A stretch of 64,000 nucleotides of DNA from contig JAAOMT010000222.1 of assembly GCA_016748015.1 (NCBI GenBank), positions 78,807 to 142,806 on the forward strand, written 5' to 3'. Positions within the stretch are counted from its first letter, which is position 1, and each line of letters starts with the position of its first letter. The notes below the pieces were generated by a model. The model was not told the DNA's origin. It was given only the letters and a program-made list of their open reading frames with translations, and did not search any database. Both the position numbers and the translations under genes were made by a program. The DNA is from Geosiphon pyriformis. Lineage: Eukaryota; Glomeromycota; Glomeromycetes; Archaeosporales; Geosiphonaceae. Below, piece after piece: positions 21,974 to 34,049 of this stretch.

Positions 21974-23689
21974 TCAATTTTGTGGTGTGAATTGATTTTG
22001 TGTAATCAGTCTTTGAGCAGGTACTTGATAATGTTGTGTGGGTGGTTGTTGGTATTGCTGTTGGATTGGTTGTAGGGCGGGCTGATAATAGTTATTTTGG
22101 TACTGGGATCTTGGTGGATAATAAGCTGGTGGTAATGGTTGATAATAAGATTGCTGTGATGAAGAGTAACGTTGATTACCCCTGTTTTGTTGGTCTCGCT
22201 GTAGCTTTCTGCAATCTCTTTTCCAGTGGCCAGAGGTTCTACAGTAATGGCAATTCTGGGGCTGGTTATTTGAAAGTGGTGCAAAGTTATTTTGATTTTG
22301 TCTTTGGGGTGGTTGATATCTTTGGGGTTGTTGTTGTTGTTGGTTGGTAAAATAGTTTTCGACCTTCTTTGTGAGTTGGTCAATTTTTTCCTCAGCTGCT
22401 GAGCTGGTTTCTTCAATTGCCAAATTTACAAGTTTTGTACAATTGGCTTCTTCTATGGCCATTTTGTATCTTTTTGCATGCTGTATTGCAGAGTTTAAAT
22501 CTTCTGGCACATGTGGGCGAACCTTTTTAATTAGTTTATTTTTTAGACCAGCAATAAATTGATCCAAGATTTGAGCATCAGAATAATAATCATTTGTCTC
22601 GAGTTGGCGAATCCATCTGAGAAGTTTGTTGAATTTCCCAATATAAGTCATAATGGATTCGGAGGGTTCTTGTTTGATATTTCGAAAATGATTGCGAAGA
22701 GTAATAGAGGTATTATTGTCAGTGAACTGTTCAAGGAAGGCTGCTTTGAAAGCATTCCAATCATTGAATGGGGCGGCAAGGTTTTCAAACCATTCTTCTG
22801 CTGTTCCTTTGAGAAAGTAGGGAATTGTTCTTAACATTCTGACAGCGTTCCATCTATTTGCATCTCCAGCTTTAGTAACTTGATCGAGCCATTCTTGGAG
22901 ACTGGTCTCAATATCTTCTCCATTGAATTCAGGGATTTTTGCGATGTATGTTGTCATTTCATTTTCTTCGTTTTCACTGTCTATTGATTCTTCTTCGGTT
23001 ATTTCAGAGTTGTTTTCTTTGTTTGCTGGTGTCTCAAAGTGTTCACTTTGATTTTCAGCTAGAAAATCAAGGAGATTGGAACTAGTTTGAAGGGGTTTTT
23101 GTTGTCTGGTAGGACTTCTGAGTGATGTAAAATCTTCTGGTCTTGCAAATCAATTCAAGGGTGAATTAGGTGTTTGTGCTTGTGCAAGTAAGGCTGGAAA
23201 AGGTGTGATAGTAAGTGGAAGTTTTGAACTGGTTTCTTGTTCAGGTGTTTGTAAATGTTTAGCAGTTGTTTTCAGTAGTGTTGGAGTATTTGGGATGGTT
23301 CTTGAATATTGCTTTAATTTGTTTTTGCCTTTGTTGCTTGTTTCTGTTTCCGATTCAAAATCAATAGTGTATTGAGACTGCACTGAATATGTTTCTTTAC
23401 AGTATTTGATAATGTTATAATTAAGTTCATGAAAGTAAGTGGCAAGTGTTTCACTATTAAGGTCTTCAGTTCCCAACTGTGAATAGTGTGCTAAATTATT
23501 GTAAAGGTTGCTTTTAACTTCTGAGATATTGTAATTTCCAAAAAGATAATTGTTGATGCGGTTTTCAATATATTGGTATACTGATTTCTTGACAACTTCA
23601 ATTCCATCTGGAATGTTGAATCTTTGCTTGCAGTGGGTGTAAATTGATTGGTAATACTCTAGAGTTGTTGCGTCTGGTGTGGTCGCCAC
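21974..23689 (-). pseudogene. Gag domain of E
   Basis: A polar N-terminal region (23150-23689) and an acidic linker precede a retrotransposon-gag domain (about 22440-22957) with the hallmark KGTAEEWFENL and FLEQFTDNN segments. A Gln/Pro/Tyr-rich tail follows, with a canonical CCHC knuckle CHYCRTSGHWKRDC at 22211-22252. Gag assembles the particle and the knuckle packages RNA. A TGA at 23150 separates the N-terminal region from the gag domain, and eroded copy F also shows a TGA-type codon at the same place (about 58447). Confidence 0.85.
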
Positions 23690-23706
23690 TTTGAATTTGT
23701 TTTTGC
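23690..23706. other. E leader remnant before assembly gap
   Basis: Seventeen bases upstream of the Gag start codon, ending in TTTTTGC, then the gap. The E primer-binding site and leader are not in the assembly. Copy F shows what they may have looked like (58985-59012). Confidence 0.5.
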
Positions 23707-23726
23707 NNNNNNNNNNNNNNNNNNNN
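23707..23726. other. Assembly gap (20 N)
   Basis: Twenty N bases replace the leader and the first part of the E 5' LTR. Comparing 23727 with the left LTR (about 15170) implies that at least about 320 bp of LTR plus the leader are missing, so 20 is a placeholder length. Confidence 0.95.
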
Positions 23727-24389
23727 AAAGAAAAAAAAGAAAAATAAAAGAAGTGTAAAAGAAATAGGATCTTATCAAGGAAAACATTTTCTATCCAGGC
23801 CTGGAGTCACTAACAGTTTACTGAAATTGGTAGCTAATCAATTTCGAAATGTTAGTTGGGTTTTGGGGATTTTCCAAGTACAATAATTAAAGAATTTGGT
23901 TTTTTGAATTATTTGATATTTATTTCTTTTTGTGTGTATAGGAACGGTTTTAAGAGATAAATCTAAAGTGAGATACATTTTCTTGAAGAGAGAAGCTCTT
24001 CTTTTATACAACTTGTCATAACACTATTCTATGAACTTGAACTTTGCTATTTTCTAAAATTTCGTTGAACTAAAGATACATTTTGGCAAACTATAAGTTA
24101 TTTCGGCGAACTATTAGATATTTCAGTGAACTATCAATTATTTCGGCGAATTTCTACAAATTTCGGCAAACTTTTTGAATGTTACATAGTTCAGGGTATT
24201 GCATGATTGATCATCACAATTAAGTTACATTTGTGTTGTGTACAATTTGGGTTATTAATTAAATGATAATTTCAGACATTTTTGCTAATGTAATAAGTGA
24301 TCATTTGAAATGATAATATATGCTAATTAATAATAGGAATTATAAGATAATTTCATGCTAAATAATATCTCTAATTTCGTCTGGTAACA
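23727..24389 (-). mobile_element. 5' LTR of element E (type 2), partial
   Basis: Matches 15170-15828 almost base for base and ends GTCTGGTAACA. In the stretch 24012-24290 I count 17 differences from 15450-15730, of which 16 are transitions. At least ten lie where one copy has CG and the other TG or CA, or where the two copies have TG and CA. The outer flank begins ATGTTAACTATAG, which is copy D sequence. Confidence 0.8.
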
Positions 24390-27300
24390 ATGTTAACTAT
24401 AGAAAGGAAAGTAAAAAATCAGGTTCAGATTTTCAAGGCCAAAGCAACATTTTGTAAATCAGAAAAAATTGGATTAGTCAATCTACATATACCAGCCAAG
24501 AATTATAGTCACATCAAAATTTCTATTTACAACAACACAAAAAACATTATTAAGATACTAAAAGGAACCACTATTGGATACTTAACTCCAGAAATTGAAA
24601 ACCAACTGCCAAACACCATTCCAGATTTTCTACAACTGTGCGAATACATAGACATTACATTACAAACAATATATAGATGAGAAGAATGTTATCTGCTCCA
24701 ATTAAAACAATTAGAACATATAAACATGGGAAATCTAAACCCACTACAACATATACAACTCAAGATGTTACTTAACAACTTTAATGACATTTTTGCCAGC
24801 AAAAACAAATTTGGCAGAACTGACATCATTCAACATCAGATAAAAACTAGAGATGCAATGCCAATTAAGCAAAGAGCATACAAAGTACCACCAATCAGTC
24901 ATGAGATCATTCATCAAGAAATCAATCAGATGCTTGACAATAGGCTAATTCAGTCATCAATGAGTTTATGGTTATTATCAGTAGTACTAATTCATAAGAA
25001 AAATAGAAAAATCTGTTTTTGTGTGAATTACTGGAAACTAAATGGAGTAACAAAAGGAAATAACTATCCAACTTCAAAGATTTAAGAACTTTTTAATACT
25101 TTTGGAGAAAAAAAATGGTTTTCAACTTTAGACTTAGACAGCAATTACTGGCAAGTAGCCATGAAACCAAAAGACAAGAAGAAAACAGCTTTACAACTTG
25201 AGAAAGAAATTTTGAATTTGAAGTAATGCTATTTGGCTTGATAAATACTCCAGCCACATTTCAATAGCTCATGGAAATTGTTTATATAGAACTGTTATGG
25301 AAATCAGTAGTCATATATTTAGACAACACTAATATGTTCTTAAAAACATTTAATGATCATCTGTATTATCTCCAACAAGTATTTGAAAGACTCAGATAAG
25401 CAGGATTGAAAGTAAATGCTGATAAATGTTTCTTTAGAAAAACAGAGTTAAAATTCTTGGGACATGTTGTAAGCTAAAATGGAATCAAAACAGATCCAGA
25501 CAAGATCGAGATTGTTAAGAACTTTCCAGTACCAAATAATCTCACAGGATTAAGAGCATTCTTGGGATTTGCTAGATACTACCACCACTTTATTAAAGAC
25601 TTTTCCAAAATAGTCCAACCACTACACCAACTTCAAACAAAGAACACCAAATATAAATGGACAGAAACTCAACAAGAAGCTTTTGATACATTAAAAAGAA
25701 AACTTATTCAAGCTCTGGTACTAATCTATCCAAATCATAACAAGCCATTTATAATCACAACTGATGTATCTGGTCAAGCATTGAAAGCAGTATTATCTCA
25801 GAAAAGACCAGATAAATGAGAACATCCAGTAGCTTACACCAGTAGAAGCTTAAGTTCAACTAAAAAGAACTATGGAATTCTAGCATTAGAACACTTAGCT
25901 ATCTATTGGGCTGTTACTAAATGGAAAAAATACTTGAGTTAAAAGTTTAATGTGTATACTGATTACAAAAAATTGACTTTAATTCAGAAGCAAAAATTTG
26001 GAGACAATTGCCATGTCAGATAGAAAATAGAACTTTCACCATTTAATTATACAGTATATTACAAAAAAAAAAAAAAATGGAAATGCTGACAGCTTGTTAT
26101 GAATAAGACAAATCTAAAAACATTTCAACCCAAAAATATAATAAAAGATGAATATACAAAAATATTAACAACTCTAACATTATATAAATATCCAATTGTT
26201 CAAGAAAAAATTATCTCAAAAAAAATAAAACAACATAAAACAACAATTAAAATATTTTATCAATCATCAAAAAATACTTTATCAGAAAAACAAAAGAAAT
26301 CCAGATCAACCAACCAGAATAGTTATGGAACCAGAGAAAAAGACAATATTATTCAACATACACTCAGATCTAACAGCAGAATATTTCCACAAAGAAGCAA
26401 TCATAGTAAGAATCAGAAAAAGATACTATTGGCCATTAATGTATCCAGATATCATTCAATATGTTTAAAATTGTGATGCTTGTTAGAGAAAAGGAGAAAC
26501 AAAACCCAATAAACTGTTAAAACTAATCAAAGTAGGACAACCATTTGATTGCATTGAAATTGACTTAGTTGGACTATTAACAATAACCAGCAGAGGCAAC
26601 AGATATATTGCAGTAGTTATGGATTATCTTATTAAATGGCCAGAAGCAAAAGCCATTCAAAAAGCAGATGCAGAATTTATTGCCAAATTTGTTCATCAAG
26701 ATTTGATCTGTCAACACAGATGTCTAAAAGAATTATTATTAGATCAAAGAACTTACTTTGTAAACAAAACATTGGCAGAATTAAGTCAAAGATTTGGAAT
26801 AAAAAGACCATTATTATTATTATACCATCTACAAACAAATGAGTTAGTTAAAAAATTCAACAAAACATTGTGTAAAACAATAGCCAAGATTAATCAAAAA
26901 AACCAGGACAAATAGAATTTGTTCATATTATCAGTATTATTTGCTTACTAAACAATGAAACAAAACACTACACAAGCAACACTATTTGAATTAATATATA
27001 GTAGAGCAGCAACATTATCAGTTGAGATAAAAGTCAAAACATATCCAACAAAACCAATAACAGAAAAAAATTTTCAAAAAATATTGCTGAGAAGAACATA
27101 TGACTTAATGGAGACACTGGAAAACAAATGGTGAAAAGCAGCTGATAATATCCAAAAGTCACAAAAGAAACAAAAAAAAAGACATGATAATCAACTACTA
27201 GATAAACCAGTTAAATTTAGGATTAGAGACAAAGTACTTTTATATTGTATCAAAGTAAAAAAACAATGAAGTAGAAAATTTGACTCCAAATGGGATGGAC

Positions 27301-27530
27301 CATTTCACATAGAAAAAATTCTAAGAAATAGAGCTTATAAATTGAAATAGAACAACCAAATCTTAGCCAAAGCAGCACATAGTGATTGACTGAAACCATA
27401 TTACTATATAGTATTACAATCTACCAGTAATATTCCACAATTAGAAGTACAGAGAATATTAGTCCAACCAGATAAGATTCTACAAGATCTGGAACCAATC
27501 ATAAATATTGAACCAAACACATCAAATTGA
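24390..27530 (+). pseudogene. Pol of copy D (type 1): RT, RNase H, integrase
   Basis: It reads on the + strand from just after the dUTPase (IFKAKATFCKSEKIGLVNL) into RT, RNase H and integrase. RT has YLDN instead of YLDD (about 25310-25330, a G-to-A change), so it was catalytically dead. One base is missing near 25190 and the frame shifts again at a poly-A run near 26064-26078. RNase H covers about 25650-26090 and the integrase about 26400-27400 (CD and DLVGLL, LLLDQRTYF, KKFNKTL). It is more eroded than C. The 5' half is absent: E's LTR abuts at 24390. Confidence 0.8.
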
Positions 27531-27585
27531 ACAACCAAAAGAGTATATAAAGACACAGTATACATGACAAAAGCAACAAAAAAAA

Positions 27586-28222
27586 ATGAAAATACCAGAT
27601 CATATTCACACTTTAGCTCAACAATTATTTTAGGCTTTAAGTCAACAACAAGTAAACATAGAAATTATCATTAACAACCAAATAATCTGTTATCAAAACA
27701 CTAAACAAAAAAGAAAAAATACACTATACCAGCAACCACAAAAACAATCAATAAACTGGTCAGATAAAATAGTAGAGAAAGTAAAAAACACTTTTGGAAA
27801 GATAACTATTATGGTTCCAACAGAAAAACTGGCAAAAAAAAAATTGAAACCAATGAATAGACCAACTTCCAATGCCATATTGCTACTATTAATTGGAACA
27901 AAAAATAGATATTTAGAAGTTATATCTTGATAAATCCAAAAAAATCTTTAATTAAGAGATAGTCCAAAACATTGAAGACATTATTGAAAAGAAAACAAAC
28001 TTGACACTACACATTAGGACCATTTATCGATTACACACTATATTTCAAAACTATTCAGAAGTATTGTTACACTCAGACATGGAAACAATAACCATCAACC
28101 AATGAGGAAGAATGAACAACTCACAAATTGAAGAAATAAAAAATAGGGTGGAACAAACAATACTTGAAAAAAAAGTACTCGATATAATTCAAAATAAGAA
28201 TTTTGATAGAACTTAATATTAA
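27586..28222 (+). pseudogene. ORF3 of copy D, decayed
   Basis: It begins MKIPDHIHTLAQQL (compare MEITDNIHSLAQQL in C) and covers the same interval between integrase and polypurine tract. Stops and at least one frame change break it. The C-terminal nucleotide block corresponding to LDFDGAQY is recognisable at about 28196-28220. Confidence 0.55.
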
Positions 28223-28235
28223 AAAGAAGAAATAA

Positions 28236-29053
28236 TATTACTCATAAAAAAAAAACAGATATAGAAAATAGTAAACCAATAGGAGAGTAGTAGTTAGCAT
28301 ATAAGCACATTGCTTAGCAATATGAAGCAATATTAGAAAATTAAGACACATTGTTCAGCAATATAAGCATTGCTCAAGAAATCATAGCACATCACTCAGA
28401 AATGTGAGCGATCTTATAGAACATCAATTATGTATATATAGCAGTAGCATTAGAAAAAAAAAAGACAGACCTTTCAGTTTAGATTTAATCTAAGCAGCTT
28501 TTTACATCTCAAATACCAATAAATAACTATTCCATATCTCAAATTCACTCTTTACTATCAATACTTTATGTTAATAGTAATTGATACTTAACCACACTAG
28601 AACAATAGTTTTTGATCACAGCTATTGACAGAATACTAACATTTATTGTCTTGGCTTATTTCTTTTATTTTTCTTTTGTTATTTTCATTTGTTGTACTAA
28701 TTAATTAAAAAAAAAAGTGCTGAATTATTGATGTCAAGAATAGCCTGATAAAAGACTTCAAAAGAAGGATATATATTGGGAATTTAAAAATAGCTTATTG
28801 GAAAGACATCTCTACCAGATTACTGGCCACCACACTGAGAAAAAAATTCGATGGAATTGCAATTCTGGGAGGCTATTGGGAAGACAAATATTGAATTTCT
28901 GTCCATTATATAAAAAACTCAACAACACAACTTTCAAACTATCAAAATCTTCAGATCACCCAAACTTTCAGAAATCAATACCATTATATTGATTAAAGCA
29001 CCAAGTTATGGGTTTATTATTTGATTTAAGATCTCAAATAATCACCTGTAATA
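28236..29053 (+). mobile_element. 3' LTR of copy D (type 1)
   Basis: It starts TATTACTCAT and ends ACCTGTAATA. In this orientation the repeat cassette (about 28310-28435) is of the AGCAATGT/ACATTGCT kind and precedes the TATA box TATATATAGCAGTAG near 28435. The final 60 bp (GTTATGGGTTTATTATTTGA) correspond to the start of other type 1 LTRs. It is followed by a LINE fragment. Confidence 0.8.
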
Positions 29054-29373
29054 GCATCACTAATCTTATTCTCTTTACTTCAAGTATTGAATACTTTAAT
29101 TGCCACCAGTTCAAATCTAGGCTCAGATATGGTTGTAGATTGTTCTGTATTATTGTCTTTATTTTTTTTTCTGTTTTTTCTAATGTTTTAATATTGGGTT
29201 CAAATAGCTCAAAGGTTCTGACTACTAAGATGGACTGTCTGGAATTTAAATTGGTGGCCTTTGAGGCCTCTATTGGTTCAGTTTTGGTGAAGTTAAATCT
29301 GTTGTGTGCTAACTCAGGTTTTTTGGTTTCTTTTTTATCTCAATGAGTGATTTGGTTTGGAAAATAGCTATGT
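29054..29373 (+). pseudogene. LINE fragment upstream of and including the endonuclease start
   Basis: The + strand encodes a heptad-like segment (LEFKLVAFEASIGSVLVKLN) and then, after a TGA, MSDLVWKIAM, which matches the start of the endonuclease region MTGLIWKVAT of the LINE at 63988. It is cut on both sides, by the D LTR at 29053 and the B LTR at 29374. It shows that the LINE coding region continues upstream of the endonuclease. Confidence 0.7.
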
Positions 29374-30222
29374 TGTTACAGGTAATTATTTGGGGTTTCA
29401 AAGCAAATAACAAACCCATAATGTGGTGCTCAATAGCTTGAAATAATTGGTGATATCTGAAGATTGTTTGTATTTGAGGGTTTTGGTGGAGTTCTTTGTA
29501 TAATGAACAGAGATTCAATAGTGTTTCAGTAGTCTCCCAAAATCACAATTCTGTTAAATTTCTTTTTCAGCATGGTGGTCAGTAATCTGGCAAAGATGTT
29601 CTTCTGGTAAACTATCTTTAAATTTTCAATTCTATATCCTTCTTTTAGGGTCTTTTATCAGACTATTCTTGATGTCAATAATTCAGTACTTAATTCTTAA
29701 TCAATTAGTAAACACAAAAATAAAAATAAAAAAAATAAAATAAAAAAAATAAAAAAAAGATAAAAAAAATAAGCCAAGGTGATTGCAAGTTAGTATTTCA
29801 TTAATAGCCATGATCAAGAGCTATTGTTTTAATGTAGTTAAATATCAATTACTATCAACATGAAGTATTGATAGTAGAAAATAGATTAAGATAGTGAATA
29901 ATTATTTATTGATATTTGTAAATGGAAAGGTTCCTTAGATTAAATCTAAATTAAAAAGTCTGTCTTTTTTACTTCTAATGCTACTATTATATATACATAA
30001 TTGAGATTTCTTAATTCCTTAATTTTTTACACCAGGAATTCTACAATTTCTTTGAGAGAAATTCTGGAATTCTGGAATTCTGCAATTCCTTATATAAGAA
30101 TTCTGAAATTTCTGAAATCCTGCAATTCCTCTGAGAGGAATCCTGAAATTCTACATTTACTACATCTACTTCTGATTGGCTAATTTATATGCTAATATAC
30201 TTCCTATATTCCATGAGTAATA
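29374..30222 (-). mobile_element. 3' LTR of copy B (type 1)
   Basis: It starts TGTTACAGGTAATTATTTGG and ends ATGAGTAATA. The repeat cassette (30025-30155) is of the GGAATTC kind, as in A and C. The 5' LTR of the same element carries the other cassette. The outer flank is TATGT. Confidence 0.85.
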
Positions 30223-30235
30223 TTATTTTTTTCTT

Positions 30236-30868
30236 TTAATATTGAGCTTTGTCAAGATCTCCTAATTCTCCTAATTCTTTATCTTTAAGTATTTCTTGAA
30301 CTTTTTTTTTAACAATTACTTGTGTTATTTTGTTTTATAATTCTTTGAATTAGGCATTGGTTATTTTTCCCATTTGGTTAATAATAATAGAGTTTATTAC
30401 TGGATTGAGTAAGATTTTTGGTTAGTCTTGAAATCCAATTTGTAATCAATAGATAACTCGTGCTTGTGTGGTTAAATTGTTCTTTCTTACAAATTGTTTA
30501 AGTTGTTGTAATATCTTTAAATTGAATAATCACTTTGTCTTATTTGTATATAAGTTTTGGATATTTAGATGTTGTCCCAAGTAAAAATAATAAAAATTTC
30601 TTAGAAATTGTTGTATCCATTACTTCCAAGTTTTTTTAGTCACTTCTTGGTATGGAGTGATACTTGTTGGTTTTTCTATTGCCAATTTTACTTTTAGAAT
30701 TATTTTGTCAACAGTGCTTTCTGGTTTCTTTTGTACTTTGTATTAGCATATTTTTCTGGTATCTCAATATAAAATGATTTGTTGGTTAATAGTAATTTCC
30801 ATATTTTGTTGTTGAATTAGTTGAAAAAATTATTGTGTTAATGTATATATGTTGTTAATAATTTCTAT
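30236..30868 (-). pseudogene. ORF3 of copy B, decayed
   Basis: It begins at a decayed start (IEIINNIYTLTQ) and runs 211 codons in one frame with several stops, all of the CAA-to-TAA, TGG/CGA-to-TGA type. It contains QMGKITNA followed by a stop and FKEL, parallel to copy C. One TGA separates it in frame from Pol, as in C and D. Confidence 0.6.
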
Positions 30869-31029
30869 TTTTTTTATTGTCTTTGTCATGTATACTATGT
30901 TTTTATATACTCTTTTGGTTGTTCAATTTGATATGTTTGGTTCAATAATTATAATTGGTTTCAGATTTCGTGAAATCTCATCTGATTGGACTAATATTTT
31001 TTGTACTCTCAGTTATGAAATATTACTGA

Positions 31030-33560
31030 TGAATGCTGATACTATATTGCAATATAGTTTCAGTTAATTTCTATGTGCTGTTTTGATTAAGATTTTGTTG
31101 TTCAACCTTAATTTATAAGCTCTATTTCTTCTATGTAAAATGGTCTGTCCTATTTGGGATCAAATTTTCTACTTTATTGTTTTTCCACTTTGGTACAATG
31201 TAAAAGTACTTTGTCTCCAATTTTGAATTCAACTGGTTTATCTAGTAGTTGGTTATTGTGTCTTTTTTTTTGTTTTTTTTGTGACTTTTGGATATTATCA
31301 GCTGCTTTTTATCATTTGTTTTCTAGTGTTTCCATTAAGTCATATGTTTTTTTCAACAATATTCTTTGAAAATTCTCTTCTGTTATTGATTTTGTTAAAT
31401 ATGTTTTGACTTTTATCTCAATTGGTAATGTTGCTGTTCTACTATATACTAATTTAAATAATATTATTTGTGTAGTATCTTGCTTTATTGTCTTATAAAC
31501 AAATAATACTGATGGTATAAACAAATCTCGTTTGTTCTGGTTTTCTTGACTGATTTTGACAATTGCTTTACATAGTGTTCTGTTGAATCTTTCAATTAAC
31601 CCATTTGTTTGTGGATGGTATGATAATAATAATGGTTTTTTTATTCTAAATCTTTAATTCTGTTAATGTTCTATTCACAAAGTGAATTTCTTAATTTGAT
31701 AGTAGTTTTTTTGGACATCTATATTAACAGATTAAATCTTGATGAACAAATTCAGCAACAAATTCTGCATCTGCTTTTTAAATGGTTTTTGCTTTTGGCT
31801 ATTTGGTAAGATAGTCTATGACTACTGCAATATATCTATTGTTTCTGCTGGTTATGGTTAATAATCCAACTAAAACAATTCCAATGTGATCAAATGGTTG
31901 TTCTACTTTGATTGGTCTTAATGGTTCACTGGGTCTTGTTTCTTCTCTTTTCTGACAAGCATTACAATTTTGAACATATTGAATGATGTTTGAATACATT
32001 GATGGCTGATAGTATTTTTTTCTGGTTCTTTCCATGGTTGTTTTTTTGTGAAAATGTTCTGCTGTTGGATCTGAGTACATGTTGAACAATATTGTCTCTT
32101 TCTCTGGTTCCATAATTACTCTGGTTGGTTGATCTGAATTTCTTTTGTTCTTCTGGTAAAATATATTTTAATAGTTAATAAAATATTTTGATTGTTGTTT
32201 TATGTTGTTTTGTTTCTTTTAAGATAATTTTTCTTTGAACAATTGGGTATTTATATAATGTTGGAGTCGTTGATATTTTTGTATATTTATCTTTTGTTAT
32301 ATTTTTGGGTTAAAATGTTTTTAAATTTGTTTCATTCATAACAATCTGTCAGTATTTCCGTTTTCTTTTTCTTTTTTATAATGTACTGTATAATTAAATG
32401 GTAAAAGTTCTATTTTCTATCTGGCATGGCAATTATTTTCAAATTCTTGCTTCTGAATTGAAGTCAATCATTTATGATTAGTGTATACATCAAATTTTTG
32501 ACTCAAGTATTTTTTTTATTTGATAACAGTCCAATAGATAGCTAAGTGTTTTAATGCTGGAGTTCTATAGTTCTTTTTAGTTAGATTTAAGCTTCTATTG
32601 GCATAAGCTACTGGATGTTCTTGTCCATCTGGTTTTTTCTGAGATAATATTGCTCTTAATGCTTAACCATATGCATTAGTTGTAATTATAAATGGTTTGC
32701 TATAATCTGAATAAATCAGTACTAGAGCTTAAATAAGCTTTCTTCTTAATGTATCAAAAGCTTCTTGCTGAGTTTTTGTCTATTTATATTTAGTGTTCTT
32801 TGTTTGGAGTTGGTGTAATAGTTGAGCTATTTTGGAAAAATCTTTGATAAAATGGCAGTAGTATCTAGCAAATCTCAAGAATGCTCTTAATTCTGTGAGA
32901 TTATTTAATACTGAAAAGTTCTTGACAATTTCAATCTTGTCTGAATCTGTTTTAATTCTATCTTTGTTTACACAACATGTCCCAAAAATTTTAGCTCTGT
33001 TTTGCCAAAGAAATATTTGTTGGCATTTAATTTCAATCCTGCTTATTTGAGTCTTTCAAATACTTGTTGAAGATAATACAGATGATTATTAAATGTTTTT
33101 GAGAACACATTGATATTATCTAAATATATGACTACTGATTTCCATAGTAGTTCAGTATAGACAATTTCCATAAACTGTTGGAATGTGGCTGGAACATTTA
33201 TCAAGCCAAATAGCATAACCTCAAATTTGAAATTCTCTTTTCATGTTGTAAAAGCTGTTTTCTTTTTATTTTCTGGTTTTATGGCTACTTGTCAGTAACT
33301 ACTGTCTAAGTCTAAAGTCAAAAACCATTTTTTTTCTCCAAAAGCATTGAACAGCTTTTGAATCTTTGGCATTAAGTAGCTATTACTTTTTGTTACTCTA
33401 TTCAGTTTCCGGTAATTCATACAAAAGCAGATTTTTCCATTTTTCTTATAGATTAGTACCACTGGTAATGACCATAGACTCATTGATAACTGAATTAGTC
33501 TATTGTCAAGCATCCAATTGATTTTTAATAAATAATCTCATGGCTGGCTAGTAATACTCT
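31030..33560 (-). pseudogene. Integrase, RNase H and RT of copy B
   Basis: The integrase is at 31300-32150 (HHCC finger near 31925-32080, decayed GIVLVGLL, and the third acidic region near 31590). RNase H is at about 32380-32800 and RT at about 32800-33560, with SYWQ-type and YLDN boxes (about 33110-33130). The YLDD-to-YLDN change and frequent stops make it inactive. Frames change between the open pieces (31312-31524, 31799-32113, 33292-33513), so B has indels as well as nonsense codons. Confidence 0.8.
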
Positions 33561-34049
33561 GTATGTTTTTTGTTTAATTGGCATTACATTTCCAATTTTT
33601 ATCTGATACTAGATTATGTTGGTTCTGCCAAATTTGTTTTTGCTGACAAAGATGTTATTAAAGTTGTTAGGTAACATCTTGAGTTGTATACATTGTAGTG
33701 GGTCTAAATTTTCCAAGTTTATCTGTTCTAATTGTTCTGATTAGAGCAGATAGCATTCTTCTCATCCATATATTGTTTGAGATGTGATGTCTACATATTC
33801 ACACAGTTGTGGAAAGTCTGGAATAATGTTTGGCAGTTGGTCTTTAATTTTGGTGGTTAAGTATCCAATAGTGGTTTTTTTTGGTATTTTGATGATGTTT
33901 TCTATGTTGTTGTAAATGGAAATTTTGATGTGACTGTGGTTCTTGGCTGGTATGTATAGATTGACTAATCCAATTTCTTTTGATTCATAAAATGTTGCTT
34001 CAGCCTTAAAAATCTGAACCTAATTCTTTACTTTCCTTTCTATAGTTAA

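Larger units (their letters stand above)
16634..23689 (-). pseudogene. Gag-Pol polyprotein of element E, single frame with nonsense codons
   Basis: All recognisable domains lie in one minus-strand frame starting MATTPDATTLEYY at 23689 and ending PFNLNT at 16634 (2,352 codons), with no frameshift. The order is: Gag, retropepsin, Cys-rich module, dUTPase, RT, RNase H, integrase. Fourteen internal stops were located: TGA at 23150, 21974, 21533, 20954, 19478, 19280, 18533 and 18167; TAA at 20162, 18929, 18803 and 17114; TAG at 18068 and 17528. Each can be explained by one C-to-T or G-to-A change from CGA, CAA, CAG or TGG. RT keeps YLDDTDV (about 18863-18885), and the integrase keeps the HHCC finger, GIDLVGPL, LLSDQRTHF and VEHFNRTL. 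It would encode all functions for copying and insertion, but cannot be translated through as it stands. Confidence 0.9.

Noticed and set aside
22036-22350. A 104-codon + strand frame opposite E gag
   Set aside because: It is antisense to the Gln/Pro-rich tail and zinc knuckle of Gag. Its Val/Gly-rich composition is the mirror of CAA/CCA codons.
16634-23689. A variant genetic code in which TAA, TAG or TGA are sense codons
   Set aside because: The DnaJ gene uses TAA as a normal terminator, stops replace Arg, Gln and Trp codons alike, and the same positions are intact in some copies. Transition mutation explains all cases.
14844-24394. A target duplication for element E
   Set aside because: The five bases outside each LTR (CGCAT and ATGTT) differ, and four- and six-base windows do not match either.
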